DNA from: an uncultured Hungatella sp.
GTDB lineage: Bacteria; Bacillota; Clostridia; Lachnospirales; Lachnospiraceae
Assembly (NCBI GenBank): GCA_959018155.1
Contig: CAUEKH010000064.1
Span: 1-9,944 of the forward strand
DNA length: 9,944 nt
Reading direction: 5' to 3'
Shown here one piece after another: positions 1 through 7,604 of this stretch. The position numbers were made by a program, and so were the translations under genes. The first letter of the stretch is position 1. Every line of letters starts with the position of its first letter. The notes beneath the pieces were generated by a model. That model ran no database searches. It was given only the letters and a program-made list of their open reading frames with translations, and was not told the DNA's origin.

Positions 1-17
1 GAGGGAGGTGATAACCA

Positions 18-176
18 ATGCAGAAATATTACACTGACCTCGACGACTTCGAGGACGACAGCCGACCGCCGCTGATAGACTGGGTGGAATGGCTGCTGGT
101 TGGGATATTTGACTTTGCAGGGGCCGCGGCCTGTGGGTACATAGGGTATCTGATAGTAGCGGCAGTATTGATGTGA
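18..176 (+). CDS. Small hypothetical membrane-associated protein (52 aa)
   Basis: This 52-residue frame starts with ATG at 18 and stops with TGA at 174-176. A good ribosome binding site, GGAGGTG at 4-10, lies 7 nt before the ATG. The first 20 residues are acidic (DLDDFEDD). From about residue 25 to the end the chain is almost wholly hydrophobic, rich in Gly, Ala, Leu, Ile and Val, which suits one membrane helix. I do not recognise the family. Small single-helix membrane proteins are common in phage early regions, but no function can be read from this one. The gene is supported by its binding site, its compositional logic and the tight spacing to the next gene. Confidence 0.6.
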   Translation: MQKYYTDLDDFEDDSRPPLIDWVEWLLVGIFDFAGAAACGYIGYLIVAAVLM

Positions 177-177
177 G

Positions 178-185
178 AGGAGGTG
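178..185 (+). promoter_or_regulatory. Ribosome binding site that decides the start of the next gene
   Basis: AGGAGGTG lies 6 nt before the GTG at 192. An earlier in-frame GTG at 183 lies inside this motif and so cannot be served by it. The site therefore favours 192 as the start. Confidence 0.65.
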
Positions 186-191
186 GAGCGG

Positions 192-413
192 GTGAATAAA
201 AAGAAATCAGATTTAGAAGCTATTGTGGATTTGCTTCATGAATGGTGTCTGGAGTATAGAGAGCCTTACGTAATGGCGTTTGTACTTACAAATAAAGAGG
301 GACATGTCTCGGGAAGCGCTGATATTGAAACGGAACGTCCTGAACATGATGCTGTGAGCGTATTTAGAAAATATGAAACCCCAGGAGCTGCAACTCCCAG
401 GGAATCCAAGTAA
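192..413 (+). CDS. Hypothetical protein (73 aa)
   Basis: The preferred start is GTG at 192, which gives 73 residues; the in-frame GTG at 183 would add three residues but overlaps the ribosome binding site. The predicted protein begins MNKKKSDLEA, has a helical N-terminal half with aromatic and Leu residues (LLHEWCLEY), then a strand-like segment (VMAFVLTNKEG) and a polar, proline-containing tail. I do not recognise the family. The gene is richer in A+T than the replication genes downstream, as is often seen for small accessory phage genes. About 50 nt separate its stop from the next ATG. Confidence 0.6.
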   Translation: MNKKKSDLEAIVDLLHEWCLEYREPYVMAFVLTNKEGHVSGSADIETERPEHDAVSVFRKYETPGAATPRESK

Positions 414-465
414 CTACTAATAATTTCACACCCTCATTATATCAGAGGGAGACAGGAGATTCAAG

Positions 466-822
466 ATGGAAAAAATCGAATTGATGGCGCAGATTGACAG
501 GGCAGTGGGCGTCCTTAACCGTTACCGCAGTGGTATCGTCCTCTGTGAAGAGGCAATCAAGCGCCTTGACAAGAATCCGGATATTGTTATTCACGGGGAC
601 TATGGGGAGGGTATATCCCTGGGTGATGACGAGATGGGACTCGGCCGGAAAGCAAGGGCAGATATCGCTGCACAGATTCAGGCTGTCATCGTAGAACGCA
701 GGGAGGTATTGCAGGAGGAAGCAGAGGGTCTGCTGGAAAAGATATTCCCACAGGAAAAATATCCGTATCCGCCGCTGAAGACAGCTTTCGGGGCGGTCAG
801 CCCGGACGACGTGGATTTATAA
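466..822 (+). CDS. Hypothetical helical protein upstream of the SMC-like ATPase (118 aa)
   Basis: ATG at 466 follows AGGAG at 454-458 with 7 nt spacing. The 118-residue product looks mostly helical: one helix around residues 1-35 and a charged one around 60-96 with heptad-like Leu/Ile/Val spacing. Between them is a Gly/Asp-rich turn (HGDYGEGISLGDDEMGLG). The C-terminus is proline-rich, then acidic. There is no recognisable catalytic motif and I cannot name the family. Its stop codon runs directly into the ribosome binding site of the ATPase gene (TAAGGAGG at 820-827), so the two are very probably co-translated. That suggests, but does not prove, a role linked to the ATPase. An overlapping alternative frame at 494-694 is a shadow. 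Confidence 0.75.
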   Translation: MEKIELMAQIDRAVGVLNRYRSGIVLCEEAIKRLDKNPDIVIHGDYGEGISLGDDEMGLGRKARADIAAQIQAVIVERREVLQEEAEGLLEKIFPQEKYPYPPLKTAFGAVSPDDVDL

Positions 823-835
823 GGAGGAAGAAACG

Positions 836-2110
836 ATGTCAATGAAAATTAATCAGCTTGAAATTGAAAATGTAAAACGCATTAAGGCCGTAAAGATTGA
901 ACCATCAACCAACGGCCTGACGATTATCGGTGGTAAAAATAACCAGGGAAAGACCTCTGTGCTGGATTCCATCGCCTGGGCGCTGGGAGGGGACAAGTAC
1001 CGCCCTTCCCAGGCACAGCGCGAGGGGTCCGTGATTCCCCCTAACTTACATATTGTCATGAACAATGGCCTGGTAGTGGAACGCAAAGGGAAAAACAGTA
1101 CCCTGAAAGTTACAGACCCCAATGGCGAGAAAGGCGGCCAGCAGCTCCTGAATGAATTTGTGGAACAGCTGGCCCTTGACCTCCCAAGGTTCATGGAAGT
1201 CAGCGCAAAAGAGAAAGCACAGACGCTGCTTAAGATTATTGGAGTTGGAGACCAGCTTACGATACTGGAACGGCAGGAACTGGAGCAGTACAACGAACGC
1301 CAGGCCATCGGCCGTATTGCTGACCAGAAAGAGAAGTATGCAAAAGAGCAGCCGTATTATCCGGATGTCCCAGCGGTTCCGGTATCGGCTTCAGAACTTA
1401 TCAGAGAACAGCAGGAAATCCTTGCAAGGAACGGGGAGAACCAGAGAAAGAGGGAACGGCTCCATCAGCTGGAACAGGAAGACCAGCGCCTGATGGAGCA
1501 GATTCAGGAACTGCTTAAGAAACAGGAAGCAGTCCGGGCAGACTTGACAACCGCCAGAATGGAAGCAAAAGATTTGCAGGACCAGTCCACGGCTGAACTG
1601 GAACAGAACATTGCAGATATCGAAGAGACGAACCGTATGGTACGGGCTAACTTAGATAAGGAAAAAGCAGAGGAGGATGCAAGAGAATACCGACGCCAGT
1701 ATGAAGAACTGACGAAGGAAATTGAGGATACGAGACAGAAGAAAACCGATCTTCTTAAAGATGCGGAACTGCCTCTTCCGGAACTTACCATCAAAGACGG
1801 GGAACTGGTTTACAAGGGCCAGCAGTGGGACAACATGTCCGGATCCGACCGGCTGAAGGTAGCGACGGCCATCGTCCGGAAACTCAATCCAAACTGTGGG
1901 TTTGTACTTCTGGACAAGCTGGAGCAGATGGATACGGAGACGCTGCAGGAGTTTGGTAAGTGGCTGGAAGCGGAAGGGCTGCAGGCAATCGCCACCCGTG
2001 TAAGTACTGGAGATGAGTGCTCCATCATCATCGAGGACGGGTATGTGGCAGGACAGGAGCAGGCGGCACAGGAGCCGCCGAAAACAACATGGAAGGCAGG
2101 TGTGTTTTAA
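836..2110 (+). CDS. SMC/Rad50-like AAA family ATPase with coiled coil (424 aa)
   Basis: This is a short member of the SMC/RecF/Rad50 class of ABC-type DNA ATPases. The N-terminus has the expected strand-Walker A layout (IENVKRIKAV, then GKNNQGKT at residues 33-40). Residues from about 185 to 310 are Glu/Lys/Gln-rich with heptad character and should form a coiled coil. The C-terminal lobe carries a signature-like MSGSDRLKVA (334-343) and a Walker B-like FVLLD ending at Asp360. The residue after that Asp is Lys361, not the usual catalytic Glu. Such proteins tether or remodel DNA ends, often with an SbcD/Mre11 nuclease, but no such nuclease is in this window. The tail ends in a Gln/Pro-rich linker and WKAGVF, possibly a partner-binding tip. 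ATG at 836 is preferred because AAGGAGG at 821-827 lies 8 nt upstream; ATG at 842 is also possible. Confidence 0.88.
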   Translation: MSMKINQLEIENVKRIKAVKIEPSTNGLTIIGGKNNQGKTSVLDSIAWALGGDKYRPSQAQREGSVIPPNLHIVMNNGLVVERKGKNSTLKVTDPNGEKGGQQLLNEFVEQLALDLPRFMEVSAKEKAQTLLKIIGVGDQLTILERQELEQYNERQAIGRIADQKEKYAKEQPYYPDVPAVPVSASELIREQQEILARNGENQRKRERLHQLEQEDQRLMEQIQELLKKQEAVRADLTTARMEAKDLQDQSTAELEQNIADIEETNRMVRANLDKEKAEEDAREYRRQYEELTKEIEDTRQKKTDLLKDAELPLPELTIKDGELVYKGQQWDNMSGSDRLKVATAIVRKLNPNCGFVLLDKLEQMDTETLQEFGKWLEAEGLQAIATRVSTGDECSIIIEDGYVAGQEQAAQEPPKTTWKAGVF

Positions 2111-3250
2111 ATGCAGATTATCAGAGGGAAAATCCCATGTGCAAAAAAGGTTGTGATTTATGGTCCGGAAGGCATTGGAAAATCGACGCTGGCGGCAAAA
2201 TTTCCGGACCCTGTATTCATTGATACAGAAGGGAGCACAAAGGATATGGATGTCGCAAGAACCCCGGCACCCAGCAGCTGGGCGATGCTTCTGGAACAGG
2301 TAAGGTATTTTCTCGCACATCCATCTGAACTTAAGACTCTTATCATTGACACGGCAGACTGGGCAGAGCAGCTGTGCGTAACAGAAATATGCGCCAGATA
2401 TCAGAAGACCGGGATTGAAGATTTCGGGTATGGAAAAGGTTATACATACCTTCAGGAAGAGTTTGGCCGGCTTTTAAATCTGCTGACGGAACTGGTAGAG
2501 CAGAAGGGGGTCCATGTAGTACTGACGGCCCATGCGAAGATTCGGAAATTTGAGCAGCCGGACGAACTGGGAGCCTACGACCGATGGGAAATGAAACTGA
2601 CAAAACAGGTATCCCCCATGGTGAAGGAATGGGCTGACATGGTCCTGTTTGCCAACTACAAAACAATAGTGGTCAATGTTGACGGTCAAGGTGCGCAGAA
2701 AGGGAAGAACAAGGCTCAGGGTGGAAAGCGGGTAATCTATACGACCCATCACAGCTGCTGGGATGCAAAGAACCGGTACAGCCTTCCTGATGAGATACCG
2801 ATGGACTATGAACCTGTCAGGCATGTAATTGAGGGACAGGCTCAGCAGACTGAGAGAGTGGATCCGTCTGTGCAGGAGGAAAAGCACCAGGCACCGCCGC
2901 CAGTAAAGCAGACCACACCAGAACCGCCGCCTGCCAGTAAGAGCAGACAGGAGTCTCCAAAGAAAAGGGAAACAGCTTCTCCGGTGGATAAAAAGCCGGA
3001 ACCTGTGAGTCCATCTGAAATCAAAGTTGATGAGCGGGTACCAAAGAATCTGCGGGATTTGATGACCGCCAACGGGGTAGATGAGTGGGATATCCAGAAT
3101 GTAGTTGAAGCACGGGGATATTTTCCAGGAGATATGCCTGTTTGGGAATACCCCAAAGATTTTATAGACGGCTGCCTGGTAGCGGCATGGGATAAGGTAT
3201 ATGGCATGATTAAAGAAATGAAGAGTAAAGACAGTCTGGTATTTAATTAA
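2111..3250 (+). CDS. Sak4-like RecA-fold AAA ATPase (AAA_24 type, 379 aa)
   Basis: The RecA-like core spans about residues 1-240. Walker A is GPEGIGKS (18-25), Walker B is TLIIDTAD around 76-83 with Asp80, and a later strand HVVLTAHAKI (135-144) fits the sensor region of this family. It resembles phage Sak4 proteins, single-strand annealing recombinases that work with a cognate single-strand-binding protein; here the next gene encodes a DUF669 protein that could be that partner. After the core, residues 241-309 form a Pro/Glu/Lys-rich disordered linker. Residues 310-372 form a separate small domain (VPKNLRDLMTANGV to AWDKVYGMIKEM). The ATG abuts the upstream stop codon (TAAATG), with only a weak GCAGGTG-like site, so translation is probably coupled to the SMC-like gene. 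Confidence 0.87.
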   Translation: MQIIRGKIPCAKKVVIYGPEGIGKSTLAAKFPDPVFIDTEGSTKDMDVARTPAPSSWAMLLEQVRYFLAHPSELKTLIIDTADWAEQLCVTEICARYQKTGIEDFGYGKGYTYLQEEFGRLLNLLTELVEQKGVHVVLTAHAKIRKFEQPDELGAYDRWEMKLTKQVSPMVKEWADMVLFANYKTIVVNVDGQGAQKGKNKAQGGKRVIYTTHHSCWDAKNRYSLPDEIPMDYEPVRHVIEGQAQQTERVDPSVQEEKHQAPPPVKQTTPEPPPASKSRQESPKKRETASPVDKKPEPVSPSEIKVDERVPKNLRDLMTANGVDEWDIQNVVEARGYFPGDMPVWEYPKDFIDGCLVAAWDKVYGMIKEMKSKDSLVFN

Positions 3251-3264
3251 AAGGAGATAAGCAG

Positions 3265-3711
3265 ATGGCAGAATATGAGAATAAAGCATTAGGCTGGGAC
3301 GAAGAAGTAGAAATGGGGGAAGGCGGGGATTTTATCCTCCTCCCTCCAGGAGACTATGATTTTACGGTAGAAACATTTGAACGGGCCAGATTCGAAGGGA
3401 GTGCCAAAGCCCCGGCCTGCAACAAAGCCGTGCTGAAATTAAGAATTGATGTGCCGGAAGGAAGCACGCTTATTACAGAAAGCCTGCTCCTTTACGATAA
3501 GATGCAGTGGAAGATAGCCCAGTTCTTCCTGTGTATTGGAGAAAAAGAGACAGAGGGAAAAGTAAGAATGAACTGGCCGGCAGTACCCGGTGCGAAAGGC
3601 CGGGCAACTATCGAGGTAACGACAGACCGGAATGATCCGGATAAGAAGTACAACCATGTAAAAAAGTATCTGCCTTACGAGCCTAAGAAATTTCAGCCGG
3701 GGAGGTTTTGA
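3265..3711 (+). CDS. DUF669 family protein, predicted ssDNA-binding partner (148 aa)
   Basis: The 148-residue protein has the features of the phage DUF669 family: an N-terminal GWDE segment, the motif LLPPGDYDFTV early in the chain, a middle AVLKLRIDVPEG strand, and a C-terminal section with Lys/Tyr-rich ends (KKYNHVKKYLPYEP). Family members sit beside Sak4-like ATPases and SF2 helicases in phage replication modules and are usually thought to bind single-stranded DNA. That role is inferred from context and a likely beta-barrel fold, not from a catalytic motif. AAGGAG at 3251-3256 lies 8 nt before the ATG. The stop codon overlaps the start region of the helicase gene. Confidence 0.85.
   Translation: MAEYENKALGWDEEVEMGEGGDFILLPPGDYDFTVETFERARFEGSAKAPACNKAVLKLRIDVPEGSTLITESLLLYDKMQWKIAQFFLCIGEKETEGKVRMNWPAVPGAKGRATIEVTTDRNDPDKKYNHVKKYLPYEPKKFQPGRF
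3699..3705 (+). promoter_or_regulatory. Ribosome binding site that decides the helicase start
   Basis: GGGGAGG inside the end of the DUF669 gene lies 8 nt before GTG at 3714 but only 2 nt before TTG at 3708. It therefore supports the GTG as the helicase start. Confidence 0.65.
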
Positions 3712-3713
3712 TT

Positions 3714-5297
3714 GTGGAACTCAGACCATACCAGGCTGAAGCAAAGGCAGCCATCTTTGAGGAATGGGACAGGGGCGTCAAAAAGACGCTTCTGGTTCTG
3801 CCGACTGGCTGTGGTAAGACGATCGTTTTCGCAAAGACGGCAGAGGAATGTGTCCGCCGCGGTGACCGGGTATTAATTATGGCCCACCGCGGTGAACTTT
3901 TAGAACAGGCTGCAGATAAGATCGGGAAGGCAACGGGCCTGGGCTGTGCTACTGAGAAGGCAGAAGAAACCTGTCTGGGAAGCTGGTTCCGGATTGTCGT
4001 TGGTTCGGTACAGTCCCTGATGCGTGAGAAGCGGCTGAAACAGTTCCCGGCGGATTATTTCCACACCATTATTATTGATGAGGCTCACCACTGTCTGTCT
4101 GACAGTTATCAGAGGGTGCTGGAACACTTTTCCGGGGCGCGAGTCCTGGGAGTGACCGCTACCCCGGACCGCGGAGATATGAGGAATTTGGGGGAATGCT
4201 TCGAGAGCCTGGCTTATGAATATACACTGCCGAAGGCCATAAAGGAAGGATATTTGTCTCCCATTAAGGCCCTCACCCTCCCGCTGAAACTGGATTTATC
4301 CAATGTAACAATGCAGTCCGGAGATTTTAAGGTAGGGGATATTGCAACGGCTCTCGATCCTTATCTGTACCAGATAGCAGATGAGATGGTGAAGTACTGC
4401 ATGGAACGTAAAACGGTGGTATTCCTGCCGCTGGTTAAGACAAGCCAGAAATTCAGAGACATTCTGGTTGAGAAAGGATTTAAGGCAGCCGAAGTCAACG
4501 GGGACAGTAAAGACAGAGCCGAAGTGCTGGAAGCATTTGACCGCGGTGATTATAACGTCCTGTGTAATTCCATGCTGCTGACCGAAGGCTGGGACTGTCC
4601 ATCGGTGGACTGCATTATCGTACTCCGGCCGACAAAAATCCGGAGTTTATACAGCCAGATGGTGGGGCGCGGCACCCGTTTACACCCGGGGAAAGACCAC
4701 TTATTACTGCTGGATTTCCTCTGGCATACAGAGCGCCATGAACTCTGCCATCCGGCCAGCTTAATCTGCCAGGACGAAAAAGTCGCGAAGAAGATGACCG
4801 AGAACATGGAAGAAGCCGCCGGATGTCCGATTGACTTAGAGGAAGCAGAGAATCAGGCATCGAAGGACGTAGTGGCAGAGCGGGAGGAAGCGCTTGCCAA
4901 ACAGCTTGCTGAAATGAAAAAAAGGAAGAAGAAACTGGTGGATCCGCTTCAGTTCGAAATGAGTATCCAGGCCGAAGATTTAGCCGGATATGTGCCTTCC
5001 TTCGGCTGGGAGATGGGGCCTCCTACGGATAACCAGAAGAAGAAACTGGAGCAGAGAGGAATCCTTCCTGACGGAATAGAAAATGCCGGAAAAGCCAATC
5101 TGGTCCTGAACCATTTAGATAACCGACGCAGGGAGAATTTAACAACCCCGAAACAAATCAGATGCCTTGAAAAGTATGGTTTTCAGCATGTCGGGACATG
5201 GAATTTTAATACGGCCAAGAACATGATTGACCGGATAGCGGCCGCCGGCTGGAGAGTGCCGAATGGAATCAGCCCCGGCGAGTATACACCGGAATAA
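3714..5297 (+). CDS. SF2 DEAD/DEAH-box helicase (527 aa)
   Basis: A superfamily 2 helicase or translocase with a full motif set. Numbered from GTG 3714, these are a Q-like LRPYQ near the N-terminus, motif I PTGCGKT (30-36), motif II DEAH (122-125), motif III TATP (148-151) and motif VI QMVGRGTR (315-322). The second RecA-like domain is intact (TVVFLP, then LLTEGWDCPSVD). After the motor comes a Lys/Glu-rich helical stretch, then a C-terminal extension with two copies of a T-x-x-Q-x-x-x-L-E-x-x-G motif starting at residues 438 and 478. Phage relatives are thought to drive fork remodelling or recombination beside the Sak4-like ATPase. The alternative TTG start at 3708 adds two residues. The stop codon overlaps the ribosome binding site of the primase gene. 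Confidence 0.93.
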   Translation: MELRPYQAEAKAAIFEEWDRGVKKTLLVLPTGCGKTIVFAKTAEECVRRGDRVLIMAHRGELLEQAADKIGKATGLGCATEKAEETCLGSWFRIVVGSVQSLMREKRLKQFPADYFHTIIIDEAHHCLSDSYQRVLEHFSGARVLGVTATPDRGDMRNLGECFESLAYEYTLPKAIKEGYLSPIKALTLPLKLDLSNVTMQSGDFKVGDIATALDPYLYQIADEMVKYCMERKTVVFLPLVKTSQKFRDILVEKGFKAAEVNGDSKDRAEVLEAFDRGDYNVLCNSMLLTEGWDCPSVDCIIVLRPTKIRSLYSQMVGRGTRLHPGKDHLLLLDFLWHTERHELCHPASLICQDEKVAKKMTENMEEAAGCPIDLEEAENQASKDVVAEREEALAKQLAEMKKRKKKLVDPLQFEMSIQAEDLAGYVPSFGWEMGPPTDNQKKKLEQRGILPDGIENAGKANLVLNHLDNRRRENLTTPKQIRCLEKYGFQHVGTWNFNTAKNMIDRIAAAGWRVPNGISPGEYTPE

Positions 5298-5310
5298 GGA
5301 GAATTGATAT

Positions 5311-7539
5311 ATGGATAGCACGTATGACCTTCTGGAGGTCCTGGAGCACATAGAGCCGTCAGAACTGGATTATCAAAACTGGATTAATGTCGGCATGGCC
5401 CTGCAGCATGAAGGATACAGCGTCGATGTGTGGGACCGGTGGAGCAGAAACGACCGCCGGTACCATGCCGGAGAGTGCGAGAAGAAATGGCGCGGCTTCC
5501 ATGGCGCGGGCACCCCGGTAACCGGAGGCACCATTGTCCAGCTTGCCCGGGACCAGGGCTGGACCCCGCCGTATGACCCGGGTGCGCCCTTAGACTGGGA
5601 CGATACCATATCGGCGGAGGGGATTGTGATAGATAAGAACTGGGTAGAGGATAAGGAAGTGGCAGAGCCGAAACAATGGGATCCGGCCGGCGAACTGATA
5701 AAATACCTTGAAACCCTCTTTGAAGCGGCAGAGACCGTCGGGTATGTGGTGAAAAGCTGGGAAAAGGACGGGAAATGGCTGCCGGCTGACAAAGGCTCTT
5801 ATAAGAGAACGGCAGGGCAGCTGATTGAAGAACTGTCCAAATGTAAGGGAGATATTGGTGCGGTACTGGGAGACTATAATCCAAATGCCGGCGCCTGGAT
5901 CCGGTTCAATCCCTTAGACGGAAAAGGCGTGAAGAATGAAAATGTGTCTGATTTTAAATATGCCTTAGTGGAATCCGATTCCATGGAAGTGGAGAAGCAG
6001 AATGCCATTATCCGGGAACTGGAACTGCCGGTGGCCTGCCTGGTGCACAGCGGAGGAAAGAGCCTCCATGCCATTGTCCGGATTGATGCGGCGGATTACG
6101 GGGAGTACCGGAAACGGGTGGATTACCTCTATGATGTCTGCCGGAAGAACGGCCTTGCCATTGACCAGCAGAACCGGAACCCTTCCAGGCTGTCCAGAAT
6201 GCCGGGGGTTGAGAGGAATGGACAGAAGCAGTATATCGTAGATACCAACATTGGAAAGGAAAGCTGGGCGGAATGGAAGGAATGGGTGGAGTCGGTAAAT
6301 GACGACCTGCCGGATCCGGAAAGCCTGGACGATGTATGGGACAATCTTCCGGAGCTGGCGCCGACACTGATAGAAGGAGTATTAAGGCAGGGGCATAAGA
6401 TGCTGATTGCAGGGCCGTCAAAGGCCGGGAAATCATTCCTGCAGATAGAGATGTGCATTGCCATTGCAGAAGGAAAAAAGTGGCTTAACTGGCTCTGTAC
6501 GCAGGGAAAGGTCCTGTATGTGAACCTGGAACTGGACCGTGCCAGCTGCCTGCACCGTTTTAAAGATGTGTATGAGGCGCTGGGCTGGAAGCCAAATAAT
6601 CTTAAAAATATAGATATCTGGAACCTGCGCGGGAAGTCACGGCCAATGGATAAGCTGGCGCCGATGCTGATACGGAGGGCTGCTAAGAAGAATTATATCG
6701 CGGTTGTGATAGACCCTATTTACAAGGTCATTACCGGAGACGAGAACAGTGCGGACCAGATGTCGAACTTCTGCAACCAGTTTGACAAGGTCTGTACAGA
6801 ACTGGGAGTTGCAGTCATTTACTGCCATCATCACAGCAAAGGAAGCCAGGGCGGGAAGAAGTCCATGGACCGGGCCAGCGGCTCAGGAGTATTTGCCCGG
6901 GACCCTGACGCACTGATTGATTTGATTGAACTGGAAACGACAGAAGAACTGATGAAACAGCAGGAAAATAAAGCGGTGTGTGATGCCTGCAGACAGTATT
7001 TAGACGCCCATTTTAAGTGGGAGGACGACCTCTCCCAGGACGATTTACTGAGTGCCTACCAGATGATGAACTACTGCGAAAACAAGCTGGATAAGTGGCA
7101 GATGGACGCGTTAAACCGCAATATAGAGGCCGCAAAGAAGAAGGCCAGGTCAATGACTGCATGGCGCATTGAAGGGACACTGAGAGAGTTCCAGAAGTTC
7201 CAGCCGGTGAACTTATGGTTTGATTATCCGGTCCATACGGTAGATACTTCCGGAGTCTTGGGAGATATACAGCCAGAGGCAGAACAGCCGCCGTGGAAAC
7301 GTGGAACGGAGAAGATAAAAAAGAATGCACAGAGCAGGAAAACTGACCGGAAAAAGGCACTGGAAGAAGCGATTGAAGGAAGCAATTTTGGAGAAGCGCC
7401 TACCGTGAAAGACGTGGCTGAATATCTTGGAATATCTGAAAGAACAGCCCGGGACAGGATAAAAGAGCATGGCGGATACACCTATGAAAATGGTGAAATC
7501 CGAAAAAAGGACAAAGACAGTGATGACGGGGAAAACTGA
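5311..7539 (+). CDS. Primase-helicase: PriCT-2, AEP-like primase, RepA/AAA_25 helicase, HTH (742 aa)
   Basis: Probable replication initiator. Residues 1-87 resemble a PriCT-2 domain (WINVGMALQHEGY, DRWSR, EKKWRGF, GTIVQLARDQGW). Residues about 212-312 look like an archaeo-eukaryotic-type primase core, with an acidic ALVESDSM strand (218-225), HSGGKSLHAIVRID (246-259) and NRNPSRLSRMPG (288-299). A RecA-like RepA/AAA_25 helicase follows, with Walker A GPSKAGKS (368-375), Walker B AVVID (464-468) and HHHSKG (506-511). Residues about 697-720 form a helix-turn-helix (DVAEYLGISERTARDRI) that could bind an origin. AAGGAG at 5296-5301 precedes the ATG by 9 nt. The last codons (Asp-Gly-Glu-Asn-stop) lie inside the first unit of the downstream inverted-repeat array. 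Primase catalytic residues are assigned by pattern only. Confidence 0.9.
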   Translation: MDSTYDLLEVLEHIEPSELDYQNWINVGMALQHEGYSVDVWDRWSRNDRRYHAGECEKKWRGFHGAGTPVTGGTIVQLARDQGWTPPYDPGAPLDWDDTISAEGIVIDKNWVEDKEVAEPKQWDPAGELIKYLETLFEAAETVGYVVKSWEKDGKWLPADKGSYKRTAGQLIEELSKCKGDIGAVLGDYNPNAGAWIRFNPLDGKGVKNENVSDFKYALVESDSMEVEKQNAIIRELELPVACLVHSGGKSLHAIVRIDAADYGEYRKRVDYLYDVCRKNGLAIDQQNRNPSRLSRMPGVERNGQKQYIVDTNIGKESWAEWKEWVESVNDDLPDPESLDDVWDNLPELAPTLIEGVLRQGHKMLIAGPSKAGKSFLQIEMCIAIAEGKKWLNWLCTQGKVLYVNLELDRASCLHRFKDVYEALGWKPNNLKNIDIWNLRGKSRPMDKLAPMLIRRAAKKNYIAVVIDPIYKVITGDENSADQMSNFCNQFDKVCTELGVAVIYCHHHSKGSQGGKKSMDRASGSGVFARDPDALIDLIELETTEELMKQQENKAVCDACRQYLDAHFKWEDDLSQDDLLSAYQMMNYCENKLDKWQMDALNRNIEAAKKKARSMTAWRIEGTLREFQKFQPVNLWFDYPVHTVDTSGVLGDIQPEAEQPPWKRGTEKIKKNAQSRKTDRKKALEEAIEGSNFGEAPTVKDVAEYLGISERTARDRIKEHGGYTYENGEIRKKDKDSDDGEN

Positions 7540-7557
7540 AATATATGGTTTCCCCGT
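7526..7557 (+). repeat. Hairpin unit 1 (overlaps end of primase gene)
   Basis: Arms ACGGGGAAA (7526-7534) and TTTCCCCGT (7549-7557) pair perfectly over 9 bp around a 14-nt loop. The TGA stop of the primase-helicase (7537-7539) lies in the loop. Confidence 0.8.
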
Positions 7558-7570
7558 AGAAAAATAAGTC

Positions 7571-7602
7571 ACGGGGGAACCTGAAAAATAAGATTCCCCC
7601 GT
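7571..7602 (+). repeat. Hairpin unit 2
   Basis: Arms ACGGGGGAA and TTCCCCCGT pair over 9 bp around loop CCTGAAAAATAAGA. The extra G in the left arm is matched by an extra C in the right arm, so the two arms changed together relative to unit 1. Confidence 0.8.
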
Positions 7603-7604
7603 GG

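Noticed and set aside
431..449. Inverted repeat CCCTC...GAGGG in the gap before 466
   Set aside because: It is a 5-bp stem with a 9-nt loop and no T-run, weak enough to occur by chance.
441..450. Shared 10-mer ATCAGAGGGA here and near 2119-2128
   Set aside because: There are only two exact copies, one inside a coding frame, with no extended similarity. It is likely coincidence.
1652..2320. Long minus-strand open frame (222 codons), with similar ones at 2474-3289 and 7400-7906
   Set aside because: These lie opposite well-supported genes or the repeat array, have no convincing binding sites, and encode low-complexity Ser/Cys/Phe/Leu-rich products typical of shadow frames.
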